A stretch of DNA of 64,000 nt from positions 85,126 through 149,125 of the forward strand of contig CAWAUO010000017.1 of assembly GCA_963785245.1 (NCBI GenBank), written 5' to 3'. The notes under the pieces are model-generated. The model worked only from the letters and a program-made list of their open reading frames with translations. It ran no database searches and was not told where the DNA came from. The translations under genes and the position numbers were made by a program. Each line of letters begins with the position of its first letter. Within the stretch, counting starts at the first letter, position 1. Source of the stretch: JAHEEL01 sp963785245 (lineage in GTDB: Bacteria; Actinomycetota; Acidimicrobiia; Spongiisociales; UBA5794). This document shows, piece after piece, positions 8,880-16,261 of the stretch.

Positions 8880-9164
8880 ATGCCGAAAGCCGTATGGAAT
8901 GGAACCATTCTCGCCGAGAGCGACGACACCGTGATCGTTGACGGGAACCTCTACTTCCCGCGTGAATCGCTGAACAGCGAGTTTCTCGCTCCGAGCGATC
9001 TCGAGAGCCGTTGCCCGTGGAAGGGCACCGCCGGATACTTCGATGTGAGCGTCGACGACCAGGCCAATCCGGGCGCTGCCTGGTTCTACGACGACCCGAA
9101 GCCGGGAGCCGCCGAGATCGCCGGTCGCGTCGCCTTCTGGCGCGGCGTGCAGATCGAGGCGTAG
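8880..9164 (+). CDS. DUF427 domain protein
   Basis: The 94-residue product matches the DUF427 beta-sandwich: GNLYFPRESL, SRCPWKGTAGYFDVSV, NPGAAWFYDDPKPGAAEIAG and VAFWRGV. The conserved CPWKG and the C-terminal PKP-AAEI-VAFW stretch are intact. The biochemical role of the family is not known to me. The ATG at 8880 follows a GGGAG ribosome site; a much longer reading frame upstream overlaps the methyltransferase gene and was not used. Confidence 0.9.
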   Translation: MPKAVWNGTILAESDDTVIVDGNLYFPRESLNSEFLAPSDLESRCPWKGTAGYFDVSVDDQANPGAAWFYDDPKPGAAEIAGRVAFWRGVQIEA

Positions 9165-9206
9165 CCGCACGGGCGGTATCCTGACGGTCCGCTACCACGG
9201 AGCCAC

Positions 9207-9863
9207 ATGATCCCCCTCCGCATCATCGAGACCGACCGAGAGGATTTTGACGAACCGGTCGTCGAGATCTGGATGGAGAACGAGTTCGTCGGCATGGTCT
9301 TCTGGGATGGATCGTCGACGGTCGTCCAGATCTATCCCGCAGGCGAAGATGATGTGCACGACCTCGAAGTCCGCGACCTGTTCCGCGTTCTGGAGATGGC
9401 CGAACGGATCGTCGACCCGTTGGCCTTCGACCAGGTTGACGGCTTGGTGCAGGTCGGAGGAGCGAGGGCGCAGGCGAAGCGCGAGGACGAAGCAGACGAC
9501 TGGTCGGAAGAGGATCCGGCCACGGTCGACCTGCTTTCGGAGTTCGACCCGCTTGCCGCGTTCCGCTCTGAGGACGGAGAAGGGTTCTTCCCGCGAGACG
9601 TAGCGTTGAACTTCGTGCGCCGCTGTCAGGAGTTGAGGCTCGCCGTCGTGGAGATGGAGGCGTTCGACCTCGTCGGCGGGGACCTGAAGGCCCGCCCGGG
9701 TCTCGAACTCGTCGTGCAACCGCAACCGGTCATGTCACCGGCCGAATTCCAGTCCTACGCGAACGCAACGGCGACCGACCACCTCGACGGGTGGCCGCGC
9801 CGTGACACCCTCGTCGTCGCATTCGTCGTTCAGCAACTCGACGGCGAGACCATCGTCGCCTAG
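9207..9863 (+). CDS. Conserved-looking hypothetical protein
   Basis: I do not recognise this 218-residue protein. It is acidic and soluble with no signal peptide. The first 70 residues read like an alpha/beta domain (VVEIWMENEFVGMVFWDG, VVQIYP, LRVLEMAERIV), and a charged low-complexity segment follows at about 85-105. ATG with GGAG five bases before it is a good start. The palindromic element begins at the base after the stop codon. Confidence 0.6.
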   Translation: MIPLRIIETDREDFDEPVVEIWMENEFVGMVFWDGSSTVVQIYPAGEDDVHDLEVRDLFRVLEMAERIVDPLAFDQVDGLVQVGGARAQAKREDEADDWSEEDPATVDLLSEFDPLAAFRSEDGEGFFPRDVALNFVRRCQELRLAVVEMEAFDLVGGDLKARPGLELVVQPQPVMSPAEFQSYANATATDHLDGWPRRDTLVVAFVVQQLDGETIVA

Positions 9864-9994
9864 CGCCACGAACCCAGGGTTCTCCGCATCCCATTTGGCG
9901 CCGACAGCCCACAGAATCGGACCGATCGCGACGCGGTCTCATTCCGCGGGCTGTCGGCGCCATATACAAGGTGGAGAACCCTGGGTTCGTGGCG
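9864..9994. repeat. 131-bp double-palindromic element, copy A
   Basis: Perfect 22-base outer inverted repeats (9864-9885 and 9973-9994, core CGAACCCAGGGTTCTCC) enclose perfect 14-base inner repeats (GGCGCCGACAGCCC at 9897-9910 and its complement at 9948-9961) and a 23-base loop region. The element starts at the base after the preceding stop codon. Copy B at 54276-54406 is also 131 bp and aligns throughout in reverse orientation. No coding capacity. It could be a non-autonomous mobile element (REP/MITE type) or a structured RNA/terminator. Confidence 0.9.
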
Positions 9995-10037
9995 GGTGGT
10001 CGGGTAGCATCCCGGCATCCAAGCGAGAGGAAGACGC

Positions 10038-10574
10038 ATGCAGGCGTCCGTGTACAAGGAACTCAAGAGCTACTGGTGGCTGTTGCTCATATCCGGAGTC
10101 ATCAGCATCTTCATCGGTGCTGCGCTGCTGTTCTGGCCGGGGAAGACGCTGACGGTGGTCGGCTTCCTGATCGGCATCTGGATGCTCTTCTTCGGCATCA
10201 TGCGGTTCCTGATCGCGCTCTTCGGGGGCGACTCGGACAGCCGGTGGGTGCTGGCGATCGTTGGTGTGGTCGGCATCGTGCTCGGCATCGTCGTGATGCG
10301 GAACCCGTCCGAGACCATCGGCATCATCGTGCTCATCGCAGCGATCTTCTGGATCATCACCGGTCTCGTCGACGTGTTCCGTGGCATCGGAGACGGCGAC
10401 ATGGAGAACCGCGGATGGGTGATCGCCGGCGGCGTCATCGCGGTTCTCGCCGGCGCCGTCGTCCTCCTCTGGCCCGCGGCGTCTCTGACGGTGCTCGCGA
10501 TCATCGCCGGTATCTATTTCATCTTCGACGGAATCCTGCAGATCATCGCCGGCTTCCAGGTGAAGAGCGCCTAG
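10038..10574 (+). CDS. HdeD-like DUF308 membrane protein
   Basis: The 178-residue product has six hydrophobic segments in paired repeats, each pair containing the HdeD-type signature (GVISIFIGAALLFWPGKTLT, GVVGIVLGIVVMRNPSET, GVIAVLAGAVVLLWPAASLT). HdeD is linked to acid resistance in enteric bacteria; here the role is unknown. The ATG follows AGAGAGGAAGACGC. The palindromic element lies between it and the preceding gene. Confidence 0.88.
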   Translation: MQASVYKELKSYWWLLLISGVISIFIGAALLFWPGKTLTVVGFLIGIWMLFFGIMRFLIALFGGDSDSRWVLAIVGVVGIVLGIVVMRNPSETIGIIVLIAAIFWIITGLVDVFRGIGDGDMENRGWVIAGGVIAVLAGAVVLLWPAASLTVLAIIAGIYFIFDGILQIIAGFQVKSA

Positions 10575-10588
10575 CAACCCGGACACTT

Positions 10589-11824
10589 TCAGTCGTCGGT
10601 GGCGGAAGACGCTTCAGGCGCGTCGTCAGCGATCGTCTCCTGGGCGGCAACCCATGCTGCGTACCGATTGGCGCCCCATGGTGCCGTTGCGCCGTGGAGC
10701 ACGACGCTGAGGGTGACGGTGACGATGACCGCGGACACGATGACCTCGGATCCTGCCAAGCCGGTCTCTTCCACCAACAGGCCGGCGAAGATGATCGAGG
10801 CGAGACCTCGTGGTCCGAACCACCCGAGGTAGAGGACCGTCGGTGGTCGAAACTCCCTGCCGATCATCGAGATCGCGACCGGGATCATCCGGACGACGGT
10901 GAGGCTCAGAATCGCGTAAATCACGGTCGCTGTGGTGAATGCGGATTGACGGGGACCGAGGATGAATGCACCGAAGATCAAGAACGAGATCATCGTGAGG
11001 ATGGTCCCCAGGTCCTCTCCGAACTCGCCAGACGAGTGGTCGAGGGGTTCGACGAGGCGACCGAACGCGTTCCCGCCAACGTAGGCGGCGATGAAACCGC
11101 TGCCGCCCATCTCGTCGGCAACGAGGAACGTCAGGAACGCCACGGCCACAACGGTGATCCGGACCCACACCGGTGCGATCCACGAGCGCCGAATGGCGTA
11201 TCCGAGCGCCAGGGCTGCGCCGGCTCCGAGGCCAAGGCCGACGAGGACGCCAAAGCCGATACCCTCGATGAACAGCCCCCACAGGCTGCGCCCCTCCTCC
11301 GACTCACCGAGCGCGATGAGGAAGAGGATGATCGGGAGAGCGATCCCGTCGTTGAGGCCAGACTCAATCCCCAGCGCCTCGCGTATGCGGCTCGGGACGC
11401 TCGGATTCGTGACGACGGCCTTGCCAAGGGCCGCATCCGTGGGCGCGAGAATCGTTGCGATGAGTCCCGCCGCCACGAGGCCAATCGCCGGGAACACGAG
11501 CGCCGCCCCGATCGTGCCGAGCACGATCGTCAGCGGCATCCCAATCGTCAGAAGCCGGATCGGCAGATCCATATCGGTCTCCCACGACTGTACGTGGACC
11601 TTGGTGGCGTCGGTGAAGAGCAGCAGCGCAAGCGTGAGTTCGAGAACCTCCCCGATACCGGACCCGTCGACCTGGACCGTGTCGAGGACTCCGAACGCGT
11701 ACCCGGCGACGCCGAGACCCACGAATACCATCGGAGCCGAGATGGGGGTCGTCGTCAACCGTTTCGAGACGAGCGCGTACGCGAACAGCGCCACCGCGGT
11801 GTAGATGATGAGTGTTGGGTCCAT
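10589..11824 (-). CDS. Cation/proton antiporter (CPA family)
   Basis: The 411-residue product has about twelve hydrophobic segments with the Na+/H+ exchanger fold. Useful stretches are ATILAPTDAALGKAVVTNP (conserved TD region of the unwound helix), ESGLNDGIALPIILFLIALG (the ND pair typical of CPA1 antiporters) and GWFGPRGLASIIFAGLL. It should exchange Na+ or K+ for H+ across the membrane. It ends 15 bases from the convergent HdeD-like gene and starts at ATG just downstream of the ABHD18-like gene. Confidence 0.92.
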   Translation of the reverse strand: MDPTLIIYTAVALFAYALVSKRLTTTPISAPMVFVGLGVAGYAFGVLDTVQVDGSGIGEVLELTLALLLFTDATKVHVQSWETDMDLPIRLLTIGMPLTIVLGTIGAALVFPAIGLVAAGLIATILAPTDAALGKAVVTNPSVPSRIREALGIESGLNDGIALPIILFLIALGESEEGRSLWGLFIEGIGFGVLVGLGLGAGAALALGYAIRRSWIAPVWVRITVVAVAFLTFLVADEMGGSGFIAAYVGGNAFGRLVEPLDHSSGEFGEDLGTILTMISFLIFGAFILGPRQSAFTTATVIYAILSLTVVRMIPVAISMIGREFRPPTVLYLGWFGPRGLASIIFAGLLVEETGLAGSEVIVSAVIVTVTLSVVLHGATAPWGANRYAAWVAAQETIADDAPEASSATDD

Positions 11825-11850
11825 TGGCTCTCGCTCGACCCGAGGCTAGT

Positions 11851-12825
11851 TCAGGAGGCGGGCGCCGATCCGGACCGCGACAGCCGATCGAACGAGTCGG
11901 CGATCGCAGTAGCGAGCGCGGCCTTGTGGAACCACAGCAGCGAGGCGTGCCCACCGCCGATCCATCGCAACTCCGAACCCGGCCAGTGGGCGTGGAGGAG
12001 CTGCGTCGTGGCCGGAGGCACATACCCGTCCGACTTGGCCGAGACCAGCACGGCATGCTTGGCGTGATCGGGAGCGGGACGGTCGAGGACCGAGGCAGCG
12101 AGCAGGGCCTCCCGCAGCCGTGGCTCCGCGGTCTCCACACCACCGAGAGCGTCCCAGGCGATGCCGCCGCGCAGTGCTCCATCGAGGTAGACCGGCGATG
12201 GCGAGTAGGCAGCAGCCAGTGGCGCGGTCGCGACCGGGAACGGCATCGTGGAACTGACGAGCGCCGACATGTTCCCGCCCATCGAATAGCCGGCGACACC
12301 GGGCGTCTCGCCGCTCTCCCGAACGGTCGCCAGCAACCCCCGTCCTTCCATCACCGCCCCGATGCCCATGCGGAAGAAGTCGCTGACCGTTCGGATGGGC
12401 TGTCCGTCGAGGTCGTCCGGACGGCGGATTCCGTAGTACGGATTCTCGAGGACAAGGCTCCCGATCCCTCTCCGGGCAAGGCGCCGGGCGATCCCGAAAC
12501 GGGCCCGCGAGTCGTGCTCGTTCCAGGCCGCCATCAGCACGACGGTCCGATCGGTTCCCTCAGCAGGAAGGACGCGAGTGACGGCTCCATGGTGGGCGTG
12601 GGCAGGCAGCATTTCGGCAGGACTCTCGAAGATGCCGACCGAGGTCACCAGACCGTCCTCGGCGGTCTCCGAGACCCACTCGATCTGGACCGGGTCCGGC
12701 ACGCCGGTTGGCACGGTGATGCTGTCAATCACCGAGAGATCGCCCCAGCCGTCGGTGAAGAACCGGAGGCGCTGCGGGCCGTGAGAGACGATCGCACCGC
12801 CGAGTTGGTCGATGGGGTGCCTCAC
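11851..12825 (-). CDS. ABHD18-like (DUF2048) alpha/beta hydrolase
   Basis: The 324-residue product carries a nucleophile elbow GYSMGG (Ser as nucleophile) and stretches typical of the ABHD18/DUF2048 group: GIGSLVLENPYYGIRRPDD, TVSDFFRMG, GGHASLLWF (catalytic His). The substrate is unknown. The GTG start has GGAGG about ten bases upstream; a downstream ATG is not available near the N-terminus. It runs toward the antiporter gene with a 26-base gap and may be cotranscribed with it. Confidence 0.82.
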   Translation of the reverse strand: MRHPIDQLGGAIVSHGPQRLRFFTDGWGDLSVIDSITVPTGVPDPVQIEWVSETAEDGLVTSVGIFESPAEMLPAHAHHGAVTRVLPAEGTDRTVVLMAAWNEHDSRARFGIARRLARRGIGSLVLENPYYGIRRPDDLDGQPIRTVSDFFRMGIGAVMEGRGLLATVRESGETPGVAGYSMGGNMSALVSSTMPFPVATAPLAAAYSPSPVYLDGALRGGIAWDALGGVETAEPRLREALLAASVLDRPAPDHAKHAVLVSAKSDGYVPPATTQLLHAHWPGSELRWIGGGHASLLWFHKAALATAIADSFDRLSRSGSAPAS

Positions 12826-12934
12826 GGTGTCGTCGCCTCCCGGCAGACGACGTCCGTTCGGGCGAGATCGATCATCAGATGGACCATTCCTTCACCGTTC
12901 GGATCCGTGGGCAGAGCGGTACAGTCTGGTCCAT

Positions 12935-13309
12935 ATGGAAATCCAGATCGGCGCCACCGCATCGGTGACCCTCACCGCGGGAGAATCGGACACCGCGATC
13001 GCTCTCGGGAGCGGCGACGTACCGGTTCTCGCCACGCCCCGCCTGATCGCGCTCCTCGAGGAGGCCGCCGTCGCCTCGATTGCAGACGGCCTCAGCGACG
13101 GCGAGACCTCCGTCGGCACACGGGTCGCCATTGATCACCTGGCAGCGTCCTTCGTCGGGGCAGCGGTGATCGCGACCGCTGAGGTCGTGCGTACGGCCGG
13201 CCGATCCGTTTCGTTCCGACTCACGGCTCACGAAGGCGACCGGACGGTGGCAACCGGCGACCACACCCGCGTGGTTGTCGATCGGTTGCGGTTCCTGGGG
13301 ACGGCCTAG
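12935..13309 (+). CDS. Hotdog-fold thioesterase (fluoroacetyl-CoA thioesterase-like)
   Basis: The 124-residue product matches the FlK-type hotdog family: TPRLIALLEEAAVASI, GTRVAIDHLAASFVGAAV, ATAEVVRTAGRSVSFRLTAHEGDRTVATGDHTRVVV would be its successive elements. FlK-type enzymes hydrolyse acyl-CoA thioesters; the substrate is unknown. The ATG has no ribosome site but TACAGT (12920-12925) lies nine bases before it, which fits a leaderless transcript. It is divergent from the ABHD18-like gene and overlaps the end of the zinc-ribbon gene by four bases. Confidence 0.82.
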   Translation: MEIQIGATASVTLTAGESDTAIALGSGDVPVLATPRLIALLEEAAVASIADGLSDGETSVGTRVAIDHLAASFVGAAVIATAEVVRTAGRSVSFRLTAHEGDRTVATGDHTRVVVDRLRFLGTA

Positions 13310-13632
13310 CCCCGCCAATCGACACGGCACCAAGAGCGCCGCTGGCAGTTCGGGCACTGCATCCACCGGCTGAAGTGCTTGCCGGGGATCCACAACGAGA
13401 TCAGGGCGATCCGAACACCGATGTCGATGTGAGACGCTCGGGTCTTGGTGCCGCAGTGAGAGCAATCGATGACGCCGGTGGCGAACTGGTGCTCGCCTGT
13501 GGAGAACAGCGCTGCCTGTCCGTCGCGCCGTTCGGGTTCATGCAGCACATCGTCAGCGAGTGGATCATCGATCTCCGCCGGCGGCGTTTCGAAGAGCGCA
13601 CGCTTGCCCTGAGGGTCAGAGCGGCCCGTCAT
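13306..13632 (-). CDS. Zinc-ribbon protein coupled to ParA
   Basis: The 108-residue product has an acidic N-terminal half and a C-terminal ribbon with CSHCG and CPNC pairs spaced by about 35 residues. I do not recognise a named family. The ATG overlaps the parA stop (ATGA), so the two proteins are translationally coupled. It stands where parB would be expected but has no ParB motif. Confidence 0.75.
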   Translation of the reverse strand: MTGRSDPQGKRALFETPPAEIDDPLADDVLHEPERRDGQAALFSTGEHQFATGVIDCSHCGTKTRASHIDIGVRIALISLWIPGKHFSRWMQCPNCQRRSWCRVDWRG

Positions 13633-14384
13633 GTCCGGTCCTCGATGTGCGCGGCGAGCTCCCGGTAAGCCTCTGCGCTCTTTGATCGACGAGCATGGGT
13701 GAGAACCGAGCGGCCCCTTCCCGGCGCTTCGGCGACTTTGACGGAACGCGGGATCGGCGGCGGGAGCACCTCGATGCCGTGGGTCTCGGATACCTCGAGG
13801 AGCACCTGCCGTGCCAGATTCGTCCTGCGGTCGAACATGGTTGCGACCGCTCCGAGCACCTCGAGGTCGGCGTTGGTGTAGGCGCGGACGTCTTCGATCG
13901 TCTCCAGAAGCTGACCGACAGCCCGGTGGGAGAGCGTCTCGGCCTGGAATGGGATGAGCACGTGTGAAGCGGCGGTGAGTCCATTGAGGGTGAGGATGCC
14001 GAGCGACGGGGCGCAATCAATGAACACGTAGTCGTAGTTGTCGGCCACCGCCTTGAGCGCACGTCCGAGGACGAACTCCCGTCCCGTCTTCGTCAGCAGG
14101 TGGATCTCCGAACCGGCGAGGTCGATGGATGAAGGGACGAGGTCGATGCCGTTCACCGTCACGATGACGTCCGCCATGTCGGCGCGGCCGAGCATGACAT
14201 CGTGGACGGTGGCCTCGAGATGGTCGGGATCGAGTCCGTTCTCGTAGGTGAGGCACGCCTGCGGGTCGAGGTCCACCATGAGGACGTGCCGCCCACGTTC
14301 GACGAGGGCCGCAGCGAGCGTGTGGACGGTCGTGGTCTTCGCCACTCCGCCCTTCTGATTCGCGACTGCGATGACCGTACTCAT
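13629..14384 (-). CDS. ParA/Soj family ATPase
   Basis: The 251-residue product has the deviant Walker A KGGVAKTTT at residues 11-19, switch I/Walker B DLDPQACLT and FIDCAPSLGILT, and PFQAETLSHRAVGQLLETI. ParA proteins bind ATP and nonspecific DNA and move cargo along the nucleoid. No ParB or parS site is visible, so this may be an orphan ParA that positions something other than the chromosome. TACAAT six bases before the ATG indicates a leaderless transcript; I therefore reject longer upstream starts. Confidence 0.92.
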   Translation of the reverse strand: MSTVIAVANQKGGVAKTTTVHTLAAALVERGRHVLMVDLDPQACLTYENGLDPDHLEATVHDVMLGRADMADVIVTVNGIDLVPSSIDLAGSEIHLLTKTGREFVLGRALKAVADNYDYVFIDCAPSLGILTLNGLTAASHVLIPFQAETLSHRAVGQLLETIEDVRAYTNADLEVLGAVATMFDRRTNLARQVLLEVSETHGIEVLPPPIPRSVKVAEAPGRGRSVLTHARRSKSAEAYRELAAHIEDRT

Positions 14385-14438
14385 AGAGCGATTGTAGGAG
14401 GCAGGCACCGGGTGCGTCGGGGTGGGTAGAGTCGCGCC

Positions 14439-14864
14439 ATGCCGAAGCAATACAAGGTCACCCGCATGCGCCGGGCCATCAACCAGACGGCATCGACGAT
14501 GGCGCGACTCGGGAAGGGTCCCTCGTGGGAGTTGACGGTCACCGGCCGCCGATCCGGCGAACCACGGACCGTCCCCGTCACTCCGGTCGAGATGAACGGG
14601 GCTCGCTATCTCGTTGCGCCATACGGGGCCACGGCGTGGGTGCACAACATCCGGGCCGCAGGCGAAGCCACCCTCAGACGTGGCGGGTCAAACGACCACA
14701 TCACGGTCGTCGAGGTTGACGCAGAAGAGGCAGGACCCGTCCTGGCGGCATACTTCAACTCCCTCGAACGCATCGTCGGCGCCTACTTCGACGTCCCGAA
14801 GGAACCGACCGTCGACGACTTCATCGCGGTTGCGGATAGCCATCCGGTGTTCCGGGTCGTGTAG
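14439..14864 (+). CDS. DDN-type F420H2-dependent oxidoreductase
   Basis: The 141-residue split beta-barrel protein has the signature of deazaflavin-dependent nitroreductases: LTVTGRRSGEPRTVPVTPVE, GARYLVAPYGATAWVHNIRAAGEATL and a hydrophobic C-terminus. The family reduces quinones, nitroimidazoles or related compounds with F420H2, and its abundance is typical of actinomycetes. ATG start; divergent from parA. Confidence 0.92.
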   Translation: MPKQYKVTRMRRAINQTASTMARLGKGPSWELTVTGRRSGEPRTVPVTPVEMNGARYLVAPYGATAWVHNIRAAGEATLRRGGSNDHITVVEVDAEEAGPVLAAYFNSLERIVGAYFDVPKEPTVDDFIAVADSHPVFRVV

Positions 14865-14899
14865 CGCAGAGCGCGGCAGGCCTCATCTGGGCGATTCGG

Positions 14900-14979
14900 G
14901 CTCCCAAAGCCCTCTCCGCTGCGCTCCGGCATGGCGGCCGGTGCTCGCGCCTCTCCCACGAAGTGCGAGAGGCGAAGAC
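14900..14979. repeat. 80-bp intergenic repeat, copy 1
   Basis: Aligns without gaps to 58407-58486, 68 of 80 positions identical by hand count. The core CTCCGCTGCGCTCCGGC is identical, and both end with a hairpin of the form CGCCTC...GAGGCG followed by AAGAC. It lies between the F420 enzyme and the octamer array. Confidence 0.8.
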
Positions 14980-14990
14980 CGTCGCCTTCG

Positions 14991-15030
14991 CTCCTCAGCT
15001 ACTCCGCTCCTCGACTGCTCGGCTCCTCAC
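14991..15030. repeat. Degenerate octamer array (CTNCTCNG)
   Basis: Five adjacent octamers: CTCCTCAG, CTACTCCG, CTCCTCGA, CTGCTCGG, CTCCTCAC. The last one contains the capA stop codon on the minus strand. The same unit (GAGNAGCN read on the other strand) recurs at 19114, 34401, 37614 and 48308. Confidence 0.75.
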
Positions 15031-16157
15031 TTCGCGCCGGGGGCGGGGGCGCAGGGGGTTTCTGAGCCGGGTTGGAGGACGGGGTGGCCGGTGTCTTCGA
15101 TCACGACGGGGACGAGGCAGGCGCCGATACGGCCATCCGGTTCGAAGACGAACTGGGCGATGGCCGTTTTCCGGGCTTCTGCGGGATGCGCCTGCCAGAC
15201 GAAGTTGCCAAGACCCCAGGCGATCGGCTTCCCTTCGTACCAGCCGAGCGGTTGGAGCATGTGCTGATGGTGGCCGAAGACTCCGTCGGCGCCGGCGTCG
15301 ATGAACGCCTCAGCGAGAGCGATCTCGAACGGACGCGGCTTCGTGGTCCCCTGCTCGCCCCAGTGGATCGTGACGAGAACAAGGTCTGCCATCTCATCCG
15401 CGGCGCGGATCGCCGCCGTCATCGCCTCTGCCGAATCGCCGTCGGTCATCCCGGGCCGCTCATCCGTGACGATCCAAGATCCCGTCTCGGGATGCACGCC
15501 ACCACCTCCGAGAATCGCGATCGTCCACCCGTTCCGCTCTATGAGGACCGGGCCGTAGGCCTCAGCAGGGTTCTTGCCCGCGCCGACGGGATCGATACCG
15601 ACGGCTTCGAGATTGCTGCGGGCGTCAAGCATCGCTTCGAACCCGAAATCGATGGCGTGGTTGTTCGCGAGATTCGCCACGTCCACACCGGCCGCTGCCA
15701 TCGAGGGCAGCGCTTCCGGGTCGCAGCGGAATGTCCAGGGCTTGTCCCACGGTGTGCCCAGATCCGATGCGGAGCATTCGAGGTTGACGACGGTGAGGTC
15801 GTCCCGGTGGAAGACGTCGTCGAGGCCGGACCATGCGTACTCGTAGCCGGTTGAGGGGAAGGACCGAACGAAGGTCGGGTCGAGGTTCACATCGCCGGTC
15901 CCGTTGATGACGAGGCGCTCTCTCGGTTCGGGCGGTGGCTCCGTGGAGGGCGTTGTTGTGGACTCCACAACAGTGGTCGACGGCGGTGGAGGAGCGGTTG
16001 TCGAGGTTGTTGCCGTGGTCGTCGGAGCAGGAAGCGTGGTGATCGTCGCGAACGCAGTCGTCGACGGGGAAGACGCTGCCGCGCCGTCCGAACAGGCCCC
16101 GATGACGGCCGCCAGTGCCAAGAAGCCGAGAACGCGAAGGAATCGGATTCGATGCAT
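15027..16157 (-). CDS. CapA family lipoprotein (metallophosphatase-like)
   Basis: The 376-residue product has a signal peptide with lipobox GACS, a long Thr/Pro linker to about residue 80, then the CapA/PgsA domain: GTGDVNLDPTF, NLECSASDLG, ANNHAIDFGFEAM, TIHWGEQGTT, FGHHQHMLQPLGWYEGKPI. CapA is needed for poly-gamma-glutamate capsule export, but family members also occur without capsules, and no other cap genes are here. The ATG lies seven bases after ACGGTA/TACCGT, inside a palindrome shared with ppdK, so it is probably leaderless and regulated there. Confidence 0.88.
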   Translation of the reverse strand: MHRIRFLRVLGFLALAAVIGACSDGAAASSPSTTAFATITTLPAPTTTATTSTTAPPPPSTTVVESTTTPSTEPPPEPRERLVINGTGDVNLDPTFVRSFPSTGYEYAWSGLDDVFHRDDLTVVNLECSASDLGTPWDKPWTFRCDPEALPSMAAAGVDVANLANNHAIDFGFEAMLDARSNLEAVGIDPVGAGKNPAEAYGPVLIERNGWTIAILGGGGVHPETGSWIVTDERPGMTDGDSAEAMTAAIRAADEMADLVLVTIHWGEQGTTKPRPFEIALAEAFIDAGADGVFGHHQHMLQPLGWYEGKPIAWGLGNFVWQAHPAEARKTAIAQFVFEPDGRIGACLVPVVIEDTGHPVLQPGSETPCAPAPGAK

Positions 16158-16162
16158 CGAGA

Positions 16163-16176
16163 GAACGGTACCGTTC
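16163..16176. promoter_or_regulatory. Perfect 14-base palindrome between capA and ppdK
   Basis: GAACGGTACCGTTC reads the same on both strands and lies six bases upstream of the capA start and 86 upstream of ppdK. Its centre provides TACCGT as a possible -10 for capA. It is a good candidate operator for a dimeric repressor. Confidence 0.45.
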
Positions 16177-16261
16177 AGGGCTCGGAATGCTGTCGTTCGC
16201 GCGCGCTTGCGCGACCCGCGTTACCGAGTCGTTTTCAATCCAGGCAGAGAAGGAGCACAGG

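Noticed and set aside
9971..12067. 698-codon open frame on the plus strand across the HdeD and antiporter genes
   Set aside because: It runs antisense or out of frame through two clear membrane-protein genes and its translation is low-complexity, rich in Arg, Asp and Gly, as expected of a shadow frame in high-GC DNA.
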